From Gammaproteobacteria bacterium (GTDB lineage: Bacteria; Pseudomonadota; Gammaproteobacteria; Francisellales; CACEW01), in assembly GCA_029256015.1 (NCBI GenBank), contig JAQSYQ010000012.1, positions 1 to 55,067 of the forward strand: a stretch of 55,067 nucleotides of DNA, written 5' to 3'. A program made the translations under genes and the position numbers. A model generated the notes under the pieces. It saw only the letters and a program-made list of their open reading frames with translations. It ran no database searches and was not told the origin of the DNA. This document shows positions 43,792-54,221 of this stretch, piece by piece; position 1 is the stretch's first letter, and each line of letters starts with the position of its first letter.

Positions 43792-44811
43792 ATGATGGCC
43801 AATAAACCCAAAGTATACATTATTTACACCGGCGGCACTGTGGGCATGCAAAAGACAGCCAAAGGCTTTATGCCTTGCCCTGGCTTTTTAACCGAGCAGC
43901 TTCATACTCAAGTGCAGTTTAAGCACGAGAGCCTCCCTGAATTCACTGTCAAAGAATACTCTAGCCTTATTGACTCCTCTAATATTCGGCCTGCAAACTG
44001 GGTGGAAATTGCTCGAGATATTTATGAGCATTATGATCAATATGACGGCTTTATTGTGCTTCACGGTACAGATACGATGGCCTATACCGCCTCTGCCCTT
44101 TCCTTTATGCTGGAAAATCTTGATAAACCCGTGATCTGCACTGGAGCGCAAATTGCTTTGGGCCAATTAAGGTCTGATGCTGAGAAAAATATTATTGATA
44201 GCTTACTGATTGCCGGCCATCAGAAAATCCCTGAAGTCTGTATTTACTTTAACAATGTATTGCTTAGGGGCAACCGAACTCAAAAAGTTCACGCCAATAG
44301 CATGCAAGCTTTTGATTCCCCTAATTACCCAAAACTTGGCAAAGTGGGAATCGATATTCATATTAACCACGCCTTATTGCTTCCTAAACCTACGCAGGAA
44401 TTAAGCTTAAGAGTCATCAAACAGCCTTTAATCGCTAACTTAAGGCTATTCCCCGGCATTTCAGCCAAAATTTTAGAGGCTTTATTTGAACAGGGAATCG
44501 ATGGCTTGGTATTGGATACCTACGGCTCAGGCAATGCCCCAGACAATGACCCTGAATTACTCAATTGTATTAAAAAAGCCTGCGATAGCGGTGTAGTGAT
44601 TGTAAACATTACTCAATGTTTAAAAGGTTCAGTCAATATGACGGGCTACGCCACAGGTTCAGCTCTGGCTGAATGCGGAGTGATAAGTGGCTTTGATATG
44701 ACCCCGGAAGCCGCTTTGACCAAACTGTATTACCTGTTTAGTGCAGATTATTCCATTACAGAAATCAGAAAGCTAATGCAGGAAAATTTGCGCGGAGAAT
44801 TAGCCGTATAA
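43792..44811 (+). CDS. ansA: Type I (cytoplasmic) L-asparaginase
   Basis: Hydrolyses asparagine to aspartate and ammonia. The 339-residue protein is the length of E. coli AnsA. The first active-site motif is YIIYTGGTVGM with the nucleophilic Thr, and the second is FIVLHGTDTMAYTASALSFM. No signal peptide is present, so it is the cytoplasmic type. AAGG precedes the ATG, with a second ATG immediately following. Some members also act on glutamine or are part of amide-tRNA scavenging. Confidence 0.95.
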   Translation: MMANKPKVYIIYTGGTVGMQKTAKGFMPCPGFLTEQLHTQVQFKHESLPEFTVKEYSSLIDSSNIRPANWVEIARDIYEHYDQYDGFIVLHGTDTMAYTASALSFMLENLDKPVICTGAQIALGQLRSDAEKNIIDSLLIAGHQKIPEVCIYFNNVLLRGNRTQKVHANSMQAFDSPNYPKLGKVGIDIHINHALLLPKPTQELSLRVIKQPLIANLRLFPGISAKILEALFEQGIDGLVLDTYGSGNAPDNDPELLNCIKKACDSGVVIVNITQCLKGSVNMTGYATGSALAECGVISGFDMTPEAALTKLYYLFSADYSITEIRKLMQENLRGELAV

Positions 44812-44873
44812 CGAGATTTCATTCTAGCTCAAGAGCTTGTATCATTGCCCTATCCAAATAAAGGGGAATGATT

Positions 44874-46514
44874 ATGTTCAGAAGAGCTTTTGTTTTGCTT
44901 AACGCTATTGCAGCAGTAAGCCGGGGAGCAGCTATTGAAGCAGGCTCTGAAAATGCCACCGAACATCTCTCTGCGATGCTTGATGCCCAAGGCAATCTTA
45001 AGCAGCCTGGCATTATACCTAGCATTGGTGATCCTTTATTTTTTAGCCGCATAAGTGAGACAGCTCTCGAAGGCCCTTTTGGCTTTATGGAACTAAGCAA
45101 AGCATTTCAAGAAGAAGCTAAAGGCTTATCCAAACTTCCCGTATCTGAACAACTAGACAAAATGACTGAATTAAGTGAGAGAGCCAAAAAGGAAGCGCTC
45201 AAGCGAGGCACGAATAAAAAACTATTCATAGCATATAGTGAAGGAATTGAATCAATAGTTGAGCGCTGTGATGCCATTTTATCCAAACCAGGCTTAAGCG
45301 TCACAGAGCAAAAAACGCTATGCTCAATATTGCAAACTGCGGGCGAATATTATTATTCTCGAGGCATGCGCCTTTCTGCTGAAATCACTTTAAATAAAAG
45401 CTTAAAGCTTCAAGAAACTTTATTCGGAAAGGATAGTGTAGAAGTCGCAGTCTGTAGCCGCTGGCTTGCAAAAGCTCACCGCGAGCTCGGCCACACAGAT
45501 GAAGAAATTGAATTTTTAACCCGTGCCTTAGCTATTACTGAATCAAAGCAAGCCAACTCCCTAGAGCACGCCCGAATATTGTTCCGTTTAGCCATTGCAG
45601 AATATGACAAATTTGGCAAAACGAGCCGCCGCAACAAGCCTTTATTACGAGCCGCAAAAATGTTGATGGCATTGCCAAGAAGCCCTGAAGCTGCAAGCCT
45701 TGGCTTTGAAGTGGTTAGAGCTTTAATTCAAGCAAATGAACTTGATTTAGCAAGTAAGTTCTATTTGGCTGTATCCCATTCAATGCTAATTAAGCATAAA
45801 ATTAATCATGAAGACATCAATGCTGAGTATGCATTTTACATAGAAGGCGCAAGCTTTAAAGAAAAAGAAAAGCATAAAGCCCAACTAGAAGGCATATTGG
45901 TTGATATAGAAAAACAGTTTGGACCGCAGCATTATCGTACTTTGTTGGTAATAGATGCCTTGGTCGATGCTTCAAAACTACCGGAAGAGAAAATTTATTG
46001 GCACGAGCGCGGTCTTAAAATTCGTCAAAAGGCTTTTGGCAAAGATCATATCAGCATTGCGACTACCTTATCCAAGATGTGTGCTTACTCTCAAAATTCG
46101 AGCGAAATGCAAAAATGGGCAAGCGAAGCTTTAAGAATATTCAATTTGAATAAAGTTCCGCTTCATGCAGAGTCAGCCAATGCTTATTCCATTCTAGGCT
46201 TCAGTCAGCTAGACAGCAACCCTAATCAAGCTCTTATAAACCTTGAAAAAGCCATAGATGTTAATGAATCGGGTGCTAATGACCCCGTATTCTACGTGGA
46301 GAATTTAAAGAAAATTGTCACCATTTATTATAAACTTGGTCAAATAGACAAAGGGCTTAAAGCCATTCAGAAAGCAGCTAAATATGCGGAGGAGAACCTC
46401 GGCAAAGATCACCCTTCAACTCAACATGCCTTTCAAGGATTGTACGCCCTAACACTAGGAGAAAAGGCAAAAGCTCATGCAAAAAATGCCACTCGAAAAG
46501 TCGAACCGATGTAA
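44874..46514 (+). CDS. Kinesin-light-chain-type TPR repeat protein, probably exported
   Basis: This 546-residue protein starts at the ATG at 44874, which has AAGGGG eight bases upstream. A short hydrophobic N-terminus (MFRRAFVLLNAIAAVSRGA) looks like a signal peptide. TPRs of the KLC type recur: ETLFGKDSVEVAVCSRWLAK, QKAFGKDHISIATTLSKMCA and EENLGKDHPSTQHAFQGLYA, with more degenerate copies between them. TPR proteins of this type are common in Legionellales as effectors (Sel1 and KLC classes), but a periplasmic role fits equally. Its stop directly abuts that of the convergent tadA. Confidence 0.85.
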   Translation: MFRRAFVLLNAIAAVSRGAAIEAGSENATEHLSAMLDAQGNLKQPGIIPSIGDPLFFSRISETALEGPFGFMELSKAFQEEAKGLSKLPVSEQLDKMTELSERAKKEALKRGTNKKLFIAYSEGIESIVERCDAILSKPGLSVTEQKTLCSILQTAGEYYYSRGMRLSAEITLNKSLKLQETLFGKDSVEVAVCSRWLAKAHRELGHTDEEIEFLTRALAITESKQANSLEHARILFRLAIAEYDKFGKTSRRNKPLLRAAKMLMALPRSPEAASLGFEVVRALIQANELDLASKFYLAVSHSMLIKHKINHEDINAEYAFYIEGASFKEKEKHKAQLEGILVDIEKQFGPQHYRTLLVIDALVDASKLPEEKIYWHERGLKIRQKAFGKDHISIATTLSKMCAYSQNSSEMQKWASEALRIFNLNKVPLHAESANAYSILGFSQLDSNPNQALINLEKAIDVNESGANDPVFYVENLKKIVTIYYKLGQIDKGLKAIQKAAKYAEENLGKDHPSTQHAFQGLYALTLGEKAKAHAKNATRKVEPM

Positions 46515-46961
46515 TTAGCGCCGGCTTTGAAAAAAAGCCCTGAGCATAGCAGCTGACTCGTCGGCTAAAATGCCGGAGCTAACTTCTAAACGATGATTGA
46601 AAAAGGTGGAATTAGCCAGTTTCGCCGCACTTTCAATCACTCCGGTTTTAGGGTCAGATGCCGCATAAACAAGCCTTTTAATTCTGGCATGCACCATGGC
46701 ACCCAAGCACATGGTGCAAGGCTCTAAAGTAACGTATAAAGTGGTGTTAAGTAAGCGATAGTTGCTAAGCTTTTTGGCCGCAGCTCGTATTGCAATCATC
46801 TCGGCATGGGCCGAAGGATCATGCGATAAAATAGGTTGGTTATAGCCTTCTGCGATAATTTCATTATCCAGTACCATCACAGCACCCACCGGCACCTCGC
46901 CCGCTTCTTCTGCTTTTTTGGCCAGCATTAAAGCATGGCGCATAAACTGTTCATCTTGCAT
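46515..46961 (-). CDS. tadA: tRNA-specific adenosine deaminase
   Basis: Converts A34 of tRNA-Arg(ACG) to inosine. The 148-residue zinc deaminase has HAEMIAI (His52, proton-shuttling Glu54) and PCTMC (Cys82, Cys85). DPKTGVIESAAKLANSTFFN follows as in TadA. The ribosome-binding site is weak. Confidence 0.96.
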   Translation of the reverse strand: MQDEQFMRHALMLAKKAEEAGEVPVGAVMVLDNEIIAEGYNQPILSHDPSAHAEMIAIRAAAKKLSNYRLLNTTLYVTLEPCTMCLGAMVHARIKRLVYAASDPKTGVIESAAKLANSTFFNHRLEVSSGILADESAAMLRAFFQSRR

Positions 46962-47034
46962 AGAAATATACGCACCTAATTCATTTAGGGCTATTGTAAA
47001 CAGAATACTGCTGATATCAAACTAGACTTAAGTT

Positions 47035-47658
47035 TTAACTCGATGGTATAGCCCTATACCTAGCCTCTTCAGACGGCTCAGTCTCACCCATCAAGAAATC
47101 AATTTTCCGGCCGATAGGTCTCAAGACACAGGCATAAAGTCCCATTGCAACCACTGCTACTCCCAAGCCTATTCCCAATTTGGCGCCAGGAGATAAGCCC
47201 TCATCAGGGCTATAATAGCTAGGATACAAAGATTGAGCCTCTTCTCTAGCTCGACTCATTTCATTAAAAAAACAAGTGCTGTTGCCGGTGGTATTGCATG
47301 GGCCGGCCGCAATTACATACTGCTCATTCCAATAAATTGAGCCATCTCCCTCACTGTAAGTGTACTGATCGTTAAATGCTGAAAAATTACAGGCGGCTGT
47401 TTGATTGAATGCTGAAAAAGTCATATTGCAAGCCTGGGCCAATCCTTTTATTGCTGAGCTAAAAATATTATAAGGAGTGGAATTCGAAAATTCCGGAAAT
47501 AGCGGCCCTTCTCCCTGAGGCAATTCAAGCAATGTGCTGTTAGTGCAGTAGATGTATGCAGCTTCAGCAGCTTGTAAACATTGTATATTTGTGCCAAATG
47601 GAGGGCTATAAGCCACATCATAGAGAGCGCTAAACACTTGAGTTAATCTGTTTAACAT
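47035..47658 (-). CDS. Hypothetical single-pass membrane protein, Cys/Asn-rich ectodomain
   Basis: This 207-residue protein is not recognised. The N-terminus (MLNRLTQVFSALYDVAYS) is only weakly signal-like. Residues about 20-150 contain seven cysteines and seven Asn-x-Ser/Thr tripeptides. One hydrophobic segment near 156-178 (LGIGLGVAVVAMGLYACVL) is followed by the basic RPIGRK and an acidic tail. AAGGAG lies upstream of the ATG. It is the last of three consecutive minus-strand genes with the same layout. Confidence 0.7.
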   Translation of the reverse strand: MLNRLTQVFSALYDVAYSPPFGTNIQCLQAAEAAYIYCTNSTLLELPQGEGPLFPEFSNSTPYNIFSSAIKGLAQACNMTFSAFNQTAACNFSAFNDQYTYSEGDGSIYWNEQYVIAAGPCNTTGNSTCFFNEMSRAREEAQSLYPSYYSPDEGLSPGAKLGIGLGVAVVAMGLYACVLRPIGRKIDFLMGETEPSEEARYRAIPSS

Positions 47659-47684
47659 CTTTGTTCTCCTTATTCATACTGGCA

Positions 47685-47993
47685 TCAAGGTGAGACTAAA
47701 GCTGCCTCTAAATTATCTTGATCGTCAGATGGCTTACATTTTCTTCGCAAATGCCAGCAACCCGCCCCCAAAGCAGCAGCACCTGCAAATACAGCTGCGA
47801 AAGCTAGGACTACAGTATTTACTGCATGGTTATTGCCTTGGGGCCGCGCAGGACGAAGACGTAAGCTTGCATTTGTATTTGAGTCAGGAGTAGCTGCGTA
47901 GTCAGAACTGTTTGCTTCAGCAAATTCAGAATTAGAATAAACCTCTAAAATCCCTGCCATAAATGCTATGGCTCTTATTGCTCCATGACGCAT
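47685..47993 (-). CDS. Hypothetical small single-pass membrane protein
   Basis: This 102-residue protein is not recognised. A short hydrophobic N-terminal segment (AIRAIAFMAGILEVY) is followed by an Asn/Ser/Asp-rich ectodomain. One strong hydrophobic segment near residues 58-80 (VNTVVLAFAAVFAGAAALGA) leads to the basic stop-transfer HLRRKCK and an acidic tail. AAAGGAG lies upstream of the ATG. It sits between two genes of the same architecture. Confidence 0.7.
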   Translation of the reverse strand: MRHGAIRAIAFMAGILEVYSNSEFAEANSSDYAATPDSNTNASLRLRPARPQGNNHAVNTVVLAFAAVFAGAAALGAGCWHLRRKCKPSDDQDNLEAALVSP

Positions 47994-48104
47994 ATTTTCT
48001 CCTTTAATTAGCAGGTAATTACGCTATTACCTTATCAATTGTTGAAAGTCTATGCCATGCTGTTACAGTGTATTTAGAGAAATGCTTAGCTTATTTTTTG
48101 TGTA

Positions 48105-48130
48105 CAAAAAAGCCCATAATAAATGGGCTT
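48105..48130 (-). terminator. Terminator after the 254-residue membrane-protein gene
   Basis: On the minus strand AAGCCCAT/ATGGGCTT is followed by TTTTT. The 8-bp stem has a five-base loop and begins eight bases after the gene's stop. It separates this gene from the two smaller ones downstream. Confidence 0.8.
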
Positions 48131-48137
48131 AATTTAA

Positions 48138-48902
48138 TTAATGGCCAACAACTACAGCATCTAGTAGCGGCAAGCCTTTTTCGTCATGGGCAGCTTTCGC
48201 TTGACGTTTGCGTTTTTCATTCCAGCAGATACCAAGCGCTCCAGCAATAACCACAGCTGTTATAGCTCCGCCAGCAATACCGCCTATCTGTGAATCACTG
48301 AGACCTTTGCTAGGAACAGGCAATGGCGAAGGAGAAGGATATAAAGCTGCTGCTGCAGCTGAATCACCTTTTATCCGGCCCCAGAAACAGTTCGCATCAG
48401 AACTAGTATCATCGGGGAAAAAATCATTGTTATCAGGGCATTCTGCAACTTGCGCCGTAACTTTATAGCCAAAAGTCACATTAGCTCCGTCCACAGGCCA
48501 TGACTGAGTGTATACGAATGGCCCTATATCAGTGACATTACGGCATTCACTCAAAGGAGGCGCCACATCGGGAACAATATAGTTCAAATTACATTTCCAC
48601 AGGCTGGTTGTTAATGGATAAAGAACGGTAAAAGGTGAAACTGGGGGCCCAATTCTTGGTGCGTCCATATCACTGGAAGGCGCAGAACTAAGAGCAACAT
48701 AATATTGCCCTGGCAAAATATTCCCGCTGTCATCTACAGGCTGATAAAAGAAGGACCCTGCACCATAGGGATCGATAGGTGGAAGCGGTGAGCTAAAAGC
48801 TCCTTTTTCATATGAAACAGAAGTTTCAACAGCTGATGCAGCAGCAGCCATAGTTAAAAGCGCCATTATACTGCTTTGTTTCCCTAATTTTTTTCCGTGC
48901 AT
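48138..48902 (-). CDS. Hypothetical type I membrane protein with Ser/Pro stalk
   Basis: This 254-residue protein is not recognised. A signal peptide (SSIMALLTMAAAASAVE) is followed by an ectodomain of about 170 residues with several cysteines. A Ser/Pro stalk (YPSPSPLPVPSKG) leads to a hydrophobic Gly/Ala-rich helix (IGGIAGGAITAVVIAGALGI), then NEKRKRQAK and a short tail. The stalk, helix and basic tail repeat the C-terminal layout of the lipase-like protein 8 kb away. This orientation would leave the tail in the cytoplasm. Confidence 0.75.
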   Translation of the reverse strand: MHGKKLGKQSSIMALLTMAAAASAVETSVSYEKGAFSSPLPPIDPYGAGSFFYQPVDDSGNILPGQYYVALSSAPSSDMDAPRIGPPVSPFTVLYPLTTSLWKCNLNYIVPDVAPPLSECRNVTDIGPFVYTQSWPVDGANVTFGYKVTAQVAECPDNNDFFPDDTSSDANCFWGRIKGDSAAAAALYPSPSPLPVPSKGLSDSQIGGIAGGAITAVVIAGALGICWNEKRKRQAKAAHDEKGLPLLDAVVVGH

Positions 48903-48987
48903 ACATTATCTCCATTAGTAAATTGGCTGTTTATTGCTCGGCAAGCATATCATGGCAAGAATTAAATCTACAGGCATTCACCTAAAT

Positions 48988-50544
48988 TTATTCCCACTCA
49001 ATGGTTGCTGGTGGTTTTCCGGTAATATCATAAGCCACTCTTGAAATGCCATCAACTTCATTGACGATGCGATGCGCGACCTCCTCCAAAAGCTCATAGG
49101 GTAAATGCGCCCATCTTGCTGTCATAAAATCAATGGTTTGAACTGCCCGTAGAGCAACCACATAATCATATTTTCTGGCATCCCCCATCACTCCTACTGA
49201 GCGCACGGGCAAGAATACCGCAAAAGCTTGAGATACTTTGTCATACCAACCGGATTTATTCAGTTCTTCCATAAAGATGGCATCAGCTTGGCGCAACAGG
49301 TCGGCGTATTCTTTTTTGACCTCACCTAAAATTCTGACCGCCAAACCAGGGCCTGGGAAAGGATGGCGATAGACCATTTTATGAGGCAAACCTAGCTCCA
49401 CTCCGAGCTTACGCACCTCGTCCTTAAACAGTTCCCGCAATGGCTCAAGCAATTTTAAATTCATATTCTCAGGCAAGCCTCCCACATTGTGGTGAGACTT
49501 GATCACATGAGCCTTACCCGTTGCACTTCCTGCGGATTCAATCACATCGGGATAAATGGTTCCTTGGGCTAGCCATTTAGCATTTTTAAGTTTTTCAGAT
49601 TCTTCTTCAAAAATCTCAACGAATAATCTGCCGGCAATTTTGCGCTTAGCTTCTGGGTCGTTAATATTTTCCAATGCCTGCAAAAACCTTTGCTCGGCAT
49701 TAATCCTTATCACCTTAATGCCCATGTTCTCGGCAAATATAGCCATGACCTGATCGCCTTCGTTTAATCTTAGAAGGCCGGTATCGACAAACACACAAGT
49801 TAACTGATCTTTAATAGCTTGGTGTAGCAAAGCCGCTACCACCGAGGAATCCACCCCTCCCGAAAGCCCAAGTATCACTTCATCTTTGCCAACCTGCTCG
49901 CGAACTTTAGCTATGGATTCTTCGATGATATTGCTCGAGGTCCACAAGGCCTTGCAGCCGCAAATATGCAAAACAAAGTTTTCCAAAATTTGCTTACCAT
50001 ATTCGGTATGAGTGACCTCAGGATGAAACTGAATCCCGTAATAGCTTTTAGCTTCATTGGCCATCATGGCAATTGCGGTGTTTTCAGAAGAAGCGATGGC
50101 AGCGAATCCTTCCGGCAGCACTTCGACCTTATCGCCATGGCTCATCCATACACTGAACTGCTCAGATAAATTGTCCAGTAACCGAGAAATGACAGGCAGC
50201 TTCCAAACCTTGGCATGTCCGAACTCTCGTTTTGATCCGGCTACTACTTTACCGCCCAATTGATTAGCCATGGTTTGCATTCCATAGCAAATACCCAGAA
50301 TAGGACAACCCAGCTCAAAAACGATATTGGGGGCTTTAAAATGGATAGCCACATTCACTGACTCAGGCCCTCCCGACAAAATTATGCCGGTGGGCTTAAA
50401 AGCTCGAATCGCTTCTTCTGAAATATCAAATGCATAAAGCTCGCAATACACACCTATTTCACGCACTCTTCTTGCAATCAGCTGGCTATATTGAGAGCCA
50501 AAATCTAATATTAAAATTTTATCCTGATGAATATTTTGTTTCAT
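48988..50544 (-). CDS. guaA: GMP synthase (glutamine-hydrolysing)
   Basis: Aminates XMP to GMP. The 518-residue protein has a class I amidotransferase domain with Cys86 in GICYGMQTM and [10 protein letters not shown]. The ATP pyrophosphatase loop [15 protein letters not shown] comes next, and the dimerisation domain ends [14 protein letters not shown] lies seven bases before the ATG. It lies downstream of guaB, separated by a long palindromic repeat. Confidence 0.98.
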   Translation of the reverse strand: MKQNIHQDKILILDFGSQYSQLIARRVREIGVYCELYAFDISEEAIRAFKPTGIILSGGPESVNVAIHFKAPNIVFELGCPILGICYGMQTMANQLGGKVVAGSKREFGHAKVWKLPVISRLLDNLSEQFSVWMSHGDKVEVLPEGFAAIASSENTAIAMMANEAKSYYGIQFHPEVTHTEYGKQILENFVLHICGCKALWTSSNIIEESIAKVREQVGKDEVILGLSGGVDSSVVAALLHQAIKDQLTCVFVDTGLLRLNEGDQVMAIFAENMGIKVIRINAEQRFLQALENINDPEAKRKIAGRLFVEIFEEESEKLKNAKWLAQGTIYPDVIESAGSATGKAHVIKSHHNVGGLPENMNLKLLEPLRELFKDEVRKLGVELGLPHKMVYRHPFPGPGLAVRILGEVKKEYADLLRQADAIFMEELNKSGWYDKVSQAFAVFLPVRSVGVMGDARKYDYVVALRAVQTIDFMTARWAHLPYELLEEVAHRIVNEVDGISRVAYDITGKPPATIEWE

Positions 50545-50560
50545 TTATATACCTTTTACT

Positions 50561-50683
50561 GATAATGAGGGATTTTTGTTCCAGGCGAGGCATTTAGATT
50601 TTGTGGTGCGCAGTGTATAATTAATACATGAGGAAAGCCGCAAAATCTAAATAACAAAGCCTGGGACTAAAAGCACCATTATC
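50561..50683. repeat. About 120-bp long palindrome between guaB and guaA
   Basis: Arms include GATAAT/ATTATC, CCAGGC/GCCTGG and CATTTAGATTTTG/CAAAATCTAAAT. The core AATACATGAGGAAAGCC is shared with the element at 26732. The right edge contains the guaB stop codon. Confidence 0.88.
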
Positions 50684-52145
50684 GAGATCTGATTTGGTAG
50701 TTAGGCGGCTCTTTGGTAATAGTCACATCATGCACATGAGACTCACCGATACCGGCGTTGGAAATTTTCACAAACTGTGCCGTAGTCCGAAGCTCATCAA
50801 TTGTGGCGCATCCCGTATAGCCCATGCCAGAGCGCAAGCCTCCTAATAGCTGATGAACCACCGCAATCAAAGTTCCCTTATAAGGCACTCGCCCTTCTAT
50901 TCCTTCCGGCACTAATTTTTCCTGGCTAGATTCATCTTGAAAATATCGATCTGACGAACCTTTAGCCATGGCGGCAATAGAGCCCATGCCTCGATAAGAT
51001 TTATAAGAACGGCCTTCAAATAATTCAACTTCGCCAGGAGATTCTTCTGTACCGGCAAATAGCCCGCCTATCATGACACAGGAAGCTCCGGCTGCTATGG
51101 CTTTGGTAATATCTCCCGAATAGCGAATTCCGCCATCTGCAATGACTGGAATTCCAGATTTTTTCAAGGCTGCTGCTACATCTGCAATGGCAGTTAACTG
51201 AGGCACCCCCACCCCTGCAATAATCCTAGTGGTACAAATAGAGCCTGGGCCAATTCCCACCTTAACCGCATCAGCACCAGCCTCAGCTAATGCAATAGCC
51301 GCATCAGCCGTAGCGATATTGCCCGCAATAACCTGAACCTCGGGGAAATGTTTCTTTATCCAATGCACCCTTTCAATTACCCCTTTAGAGTGCCCATGGG
51401 CAGTATCTACCACTATAGCGTCGACTCCGGCTTTAACTAAAGCCTCTACTCGTTGCTCAGTGTCTCCGCCTGTCCCCACTGCGGCCCCGACCCTAAGCTG
51501 ACCAGCCTCGTCTTTAGAAGCTAACGGCTTTTCCTTGGCTTTTTGAATATCTTTAACAGTAACAAGGCCTACAAGTTCAAAATGGTCGTTGACTATCAGG
51601 ACTTTTTCAATTCGATGTTCATGCAGTAATTTAGCAATTTCTTCTCGGCTAGCACCTTCTTTTACGGTGACCAATTTATGCTTAGGAGTCATTACCTGTG
51701 AAATAGGCTGATCCAAGTCAGTTGCAAATCTCACATCTCGACTTGTGACGAGTCCGATCAAATTTTGGCCCTCCACCACCGGCACTCCTGAAAAGTGATG
51801 CATTTCAGTTAGTGCTAATAATTGGCGAATCGTAATGGTGGGAGGCGCGGTAATCGGATCTTTTACCACCCCGCTTTCAAACTTTTTAACCTGACGAACT
51901 TGGGAAGCCTGCTGGGCAATGCTCATATTTTTATGAATAATCCCCATCCCTCCTTCCTGCGCCAAAGCAATGGCAAGCCTAGCTTCGGTTACAGTATCCA
52001 TTGCCGCAGAGACAATAGGAATATTTAAGGAAATCTTTTGAGTAATGCGAGTGTTTAACGAAACATCTTTAGGCAGCACGCTGCTAAAATCAGGAACGAG
52101 CAGTACATCATCAAAGGTAATAGCATCTTGTGCGATACGTAACAT
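50679..52145 (-). CDS. guaB: Inosine-5'-monophosphate dehydrogenase
   Basis: Oxidises IMP to XMP, the first committed step to GMP. The ATG at 52145 ([19 protein letters not shown]) with GGAG eight bases upstream gives 488 residues, the same as E. coli. An upstream TTG is not needed. The two CBS domains lie at about residues 95-205, and the catalytic loop [10 protein letters not shown] has the active-site Cys. It forms a guaBA unit with the downstream gene. Confidence 0.98.
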   Translation of the reverse strand: MLRIAQDAITFDDVLLVPDFSSVLPKDVSLNTRITQKISLNIPIVSAAMDTVTEARLAIALAQEGGMGIIHKNMSIAQQASQVRQVKKFESGVVKDPITAPPTITIRQLLALTEMHHFSGVPVVEGQNLIGLVTSRDVRFATDLDQPISQVMTPKHKLVTVKEGASREEIAKLLHEHRIEKVLIVNDHFELVGLVTVKDIQKAKEKPLASKDEAGQLRVGAAVGTGGDTEQRVEALVKAGVDAIVVDTAHGHSKGVIERVHWIKKHFPEVQVIAGNIATADAAIALAEAGADAVKVGIGPGSICTTRIIAGVGVPQLTAIADVAAALKKSGIPVIADGGIRYSGDITKAIAAGASCVMIGGLFAGTEESPGEVELFEGRSYKSYRGMGSIAAMAKGSSDRYFQDESSQEKLVPEGIEGRVPYKGTLIAVVHQLLGGLRSGMGYTGCATIDELRTTAQFVKISNAGIGESHVHDVTITKEPPNYQIRSR

Positions 52146-52292
52146 GGGCCAAACTCCGGTGATTGAAGTTAGCAAGAAATGCTAGCATGTTTTTTGCTAA
52201 ACGGCGAATACTATTACTCCGATTTGTTCTTTTCTTAGCTTTTCCCTACAATAAGGACACATTGGTATAACGCAGAGATGGAATCAGTAAAT

Positions 52293-53141
52293 ATGGCAGC
52301 TCAGATTATTGACGGTAAAAATATAGCAAAGGAACTACGCCATAAAGTTAAAGAGGCTGTAGCCCACCGCCTTGCCAAAGGCCTTCGAGCACCAGGCCTG
52401 GCTGTTATTATTATTGGCAATGACCCTGCATCCAAAGTTTATGTAAAAAACAAAAGAGAAGCCTGTGCCGAAGTCGGTTTTGTTTCAAAACACTATGACC
52501 TATCCGAAACAACTCCAGAACAAGATCTGCTCAAACTGATTGAACAACTTAATCAAGACAAGACTATCGACGGCATTTTAATTCAATTGCCTTTACCTTT
52601 GCATATCAATACCGATAAAGTAATTGATGCTATTGACCCTAAAAAGGATGTAGATGGCTTTCATCCTTACAATATCGGATTACTCGCTCAAAGACGCCCA
52701 GGACTTAGGCCCTGCACCCCAAAAGGCGTGGTCCACTTACTTCAATCAACCGGTATTGATATTGCCGGGAAGCACGCTGTGATTATAGGCGCCTCAAATA
52801 TAGTAGGCCGCCCTATGAGCCTTGAACTTTTACTGCAAAAATGTACCACGACGGTTTGTCATCGATTTACCGAAAATCTGCCCTACTTTGCTCAACAGGC
52901 TGATATTTTAATTAGTGCTGTAGGTAAACCCCACTTTGTTCAAGCCGAGTGGATTAAACCTGGCGCCATTGTCATTGACGTCGGCATTAATCGTTTGGAT
53001 AACGGCAAGCTTGTCGGAGATGTAGACTTTGAACCGGCACAAAAAGTGGCTAGCTGGATTACTCCAGTGCCTGGCGGGGTTGGTCCGATGACGGTAGCCT
53101 GTTTGCTTGAAAATACTTTATTGGCCTGTGAGAAGGTTTAA
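52293..53141 (+). CDS. folD: Bifunctional methylene-THF dehydrogenase/cyclohydrolase
   Basis: Interconverts 5,10-methylene- and 10-formyl-tetrahydrofolate. The ATG at 52293 ([16 protein letters not shown]) aligns with E. coli FolD, giving 282 residues; the ATG at 52278 is possible. The conserved [14 protein letters not shown] (active-site Lys), [14 protein letters not shown] and [11 protein letters not shown] are all present. It is divergent from guaB. Confidence 0.97.
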   Translation: MAAQIIDGKNIAKELRHKVKEAVAHRLAKGLRAPGLAVIIIGNDPASKVYVKNKREACAEVGFVSKHYDLSETTPEQDLLKLIEQLNQDKTIDGILIQLPLPLHINTDKVIDAIDPKKDVDGFHPYNIGLLAQRRPGLRPCTPKGVVHLLQSTGIDIAGKHAVIIGASNIVGRPMSLELLLQKCTTTVCHRFTENLPYFAQQADILISAVGKPHFVQAEWIKPGAIVIDVGINRLDNGKLVGDVDFEPAQKVASWITPVPGGVGPMTVACLLENTLLACEKV

Positions 53142-54151
53142 ACCGCCTGCTCTACTTCAAATACTTGGCTTTTAATATGATTGATATCATCTTGGCTTAG
53201 TCTTGGGCCATATTGGGTAACGACTTTGGCTGAAGTTAAACTTGCCAACTTACCTGCCAACTCACAAGGATAGCCTTGGGTAATTGCCGCTAAGAAAGCG
53301 CCTGCATACATATCTCCCGCTCCTAAAGTATCAACGGCATGGACAGGGAATGGAGCAATTTCAATAAATTTACTTCCGTCAAATACAATAGAGCCTTTAG
53401 AGCCACAAGTAATCACGAAAGATTTAGCCACTGTAGTTAAGGTTTCTTTGACCACTTCTAAATCACGGGTATCGCAAAACTCATAGGCTTCTTCTTGGTT
53501 ACAAAATAACAAATCCACCCCTTCTTTAGTGACTTCTAAAAATTGGGATTTGAAGTATTTTACTATCGCCGGATCAGACAGACTGATAGAAGTTTTAATG
53601 CCGTAAGCCTGAGCAATCGATTTAGCCTTTTTCACAGCATGCAAAGCCGTAGGAGAAGTCATTAAATAGCCTTCTATATACAAATATTCTGAATTCTTAA
53701 GCGCTTCCACATTAAGCTCATGCTCAGACAATGTCTCAGAAATCCCCAAAAATGTATTCATAGTACGATCGGCATCGTGCGTAATCATGGCTAAACATTT
53801 ACCGGTGTGCCCTGCTTGGCGCACTTGGGTGTCGAAAGTAGAATCCAAGCCGGCCGCTCTCATTTCGCGATAATAATGGTCTCCGGCTTCATCATTAGCA
53901 ATCTTGCAGGTATAAAAGCCCTTGCTTCCAAATAACTGCAAAGCAATCATGGTGTTGGCGGCAGAGCCTCCAGAAGCAATTTTACGGTGATTAGCAAGAC
54001 CAAGCTTCCTTAAAATTAAAGATTGGCGGGCCTCATCGACCAAGGTCATTACGCCTTTTTCAATGCCGTTCTCTGCAAAAAATTCAGGATAGACCTCAAA
54101 TTCGATGTCGAGCAAAGCATTGCCCATACCATAAACATGATATTGTTTCAT
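53138..54151 (-). CDS. PfkB-family sugar/nucleoside kinase, probably adenosine kinase
   Basis: A 337-residue ribokinase-fold enzyme. [15 protein letters not shown] and [16 protein letters not shown] (catalytic Asp) are the two PfkB signatures. The N-terminal [14 protein letters not shown] and the insert [20 protein letters not shown] fit the bacterial adenosine-kinase branch. The substrate is inferred; a purine-salvage role would suit the guaBA neighbours. Its stop overlaps that of convergent folD by 4 bases. GGAAA lies seven bases before the ATG. Confidence 0.88.
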   Translation of the reverse strand: MKQYHVYGMGNALLDIEFEVYPEFFAENGIEKGVMTLVDEARQSLILRKLGLANHRKIASGGSAANTMIALQLFGSKGFYTCKIANDEAGDHYYREMRAAGLDSTFDTQVRQAGHTGKCLAMITHDADRTMNTFLGISETLSEHELNVEALKNSEYLYIEGYLMTSPTALHAVKKAKSIAQAYGIKTSISLSDPAIVKYFKSQFLEVTKEGVDLLFCNQEEAYEFCDTRDLEVVKETLTTVAKSFVITCGSKGSIVFDGSKFIEIAPFPVHAVDTLGAGDMYAGAFLAAITQGYPCELAGKLASLTSAKVVTQYGPRLSQDDINHIKSQVFEVEQAV

Positions 54152-54221
54152 TACCAGTTTCCATGATCACAAAAAGTCAGTATTCTAGAGTATTCTTCTA
54201 CTGTGAGCAAAGGAAAAAAAC

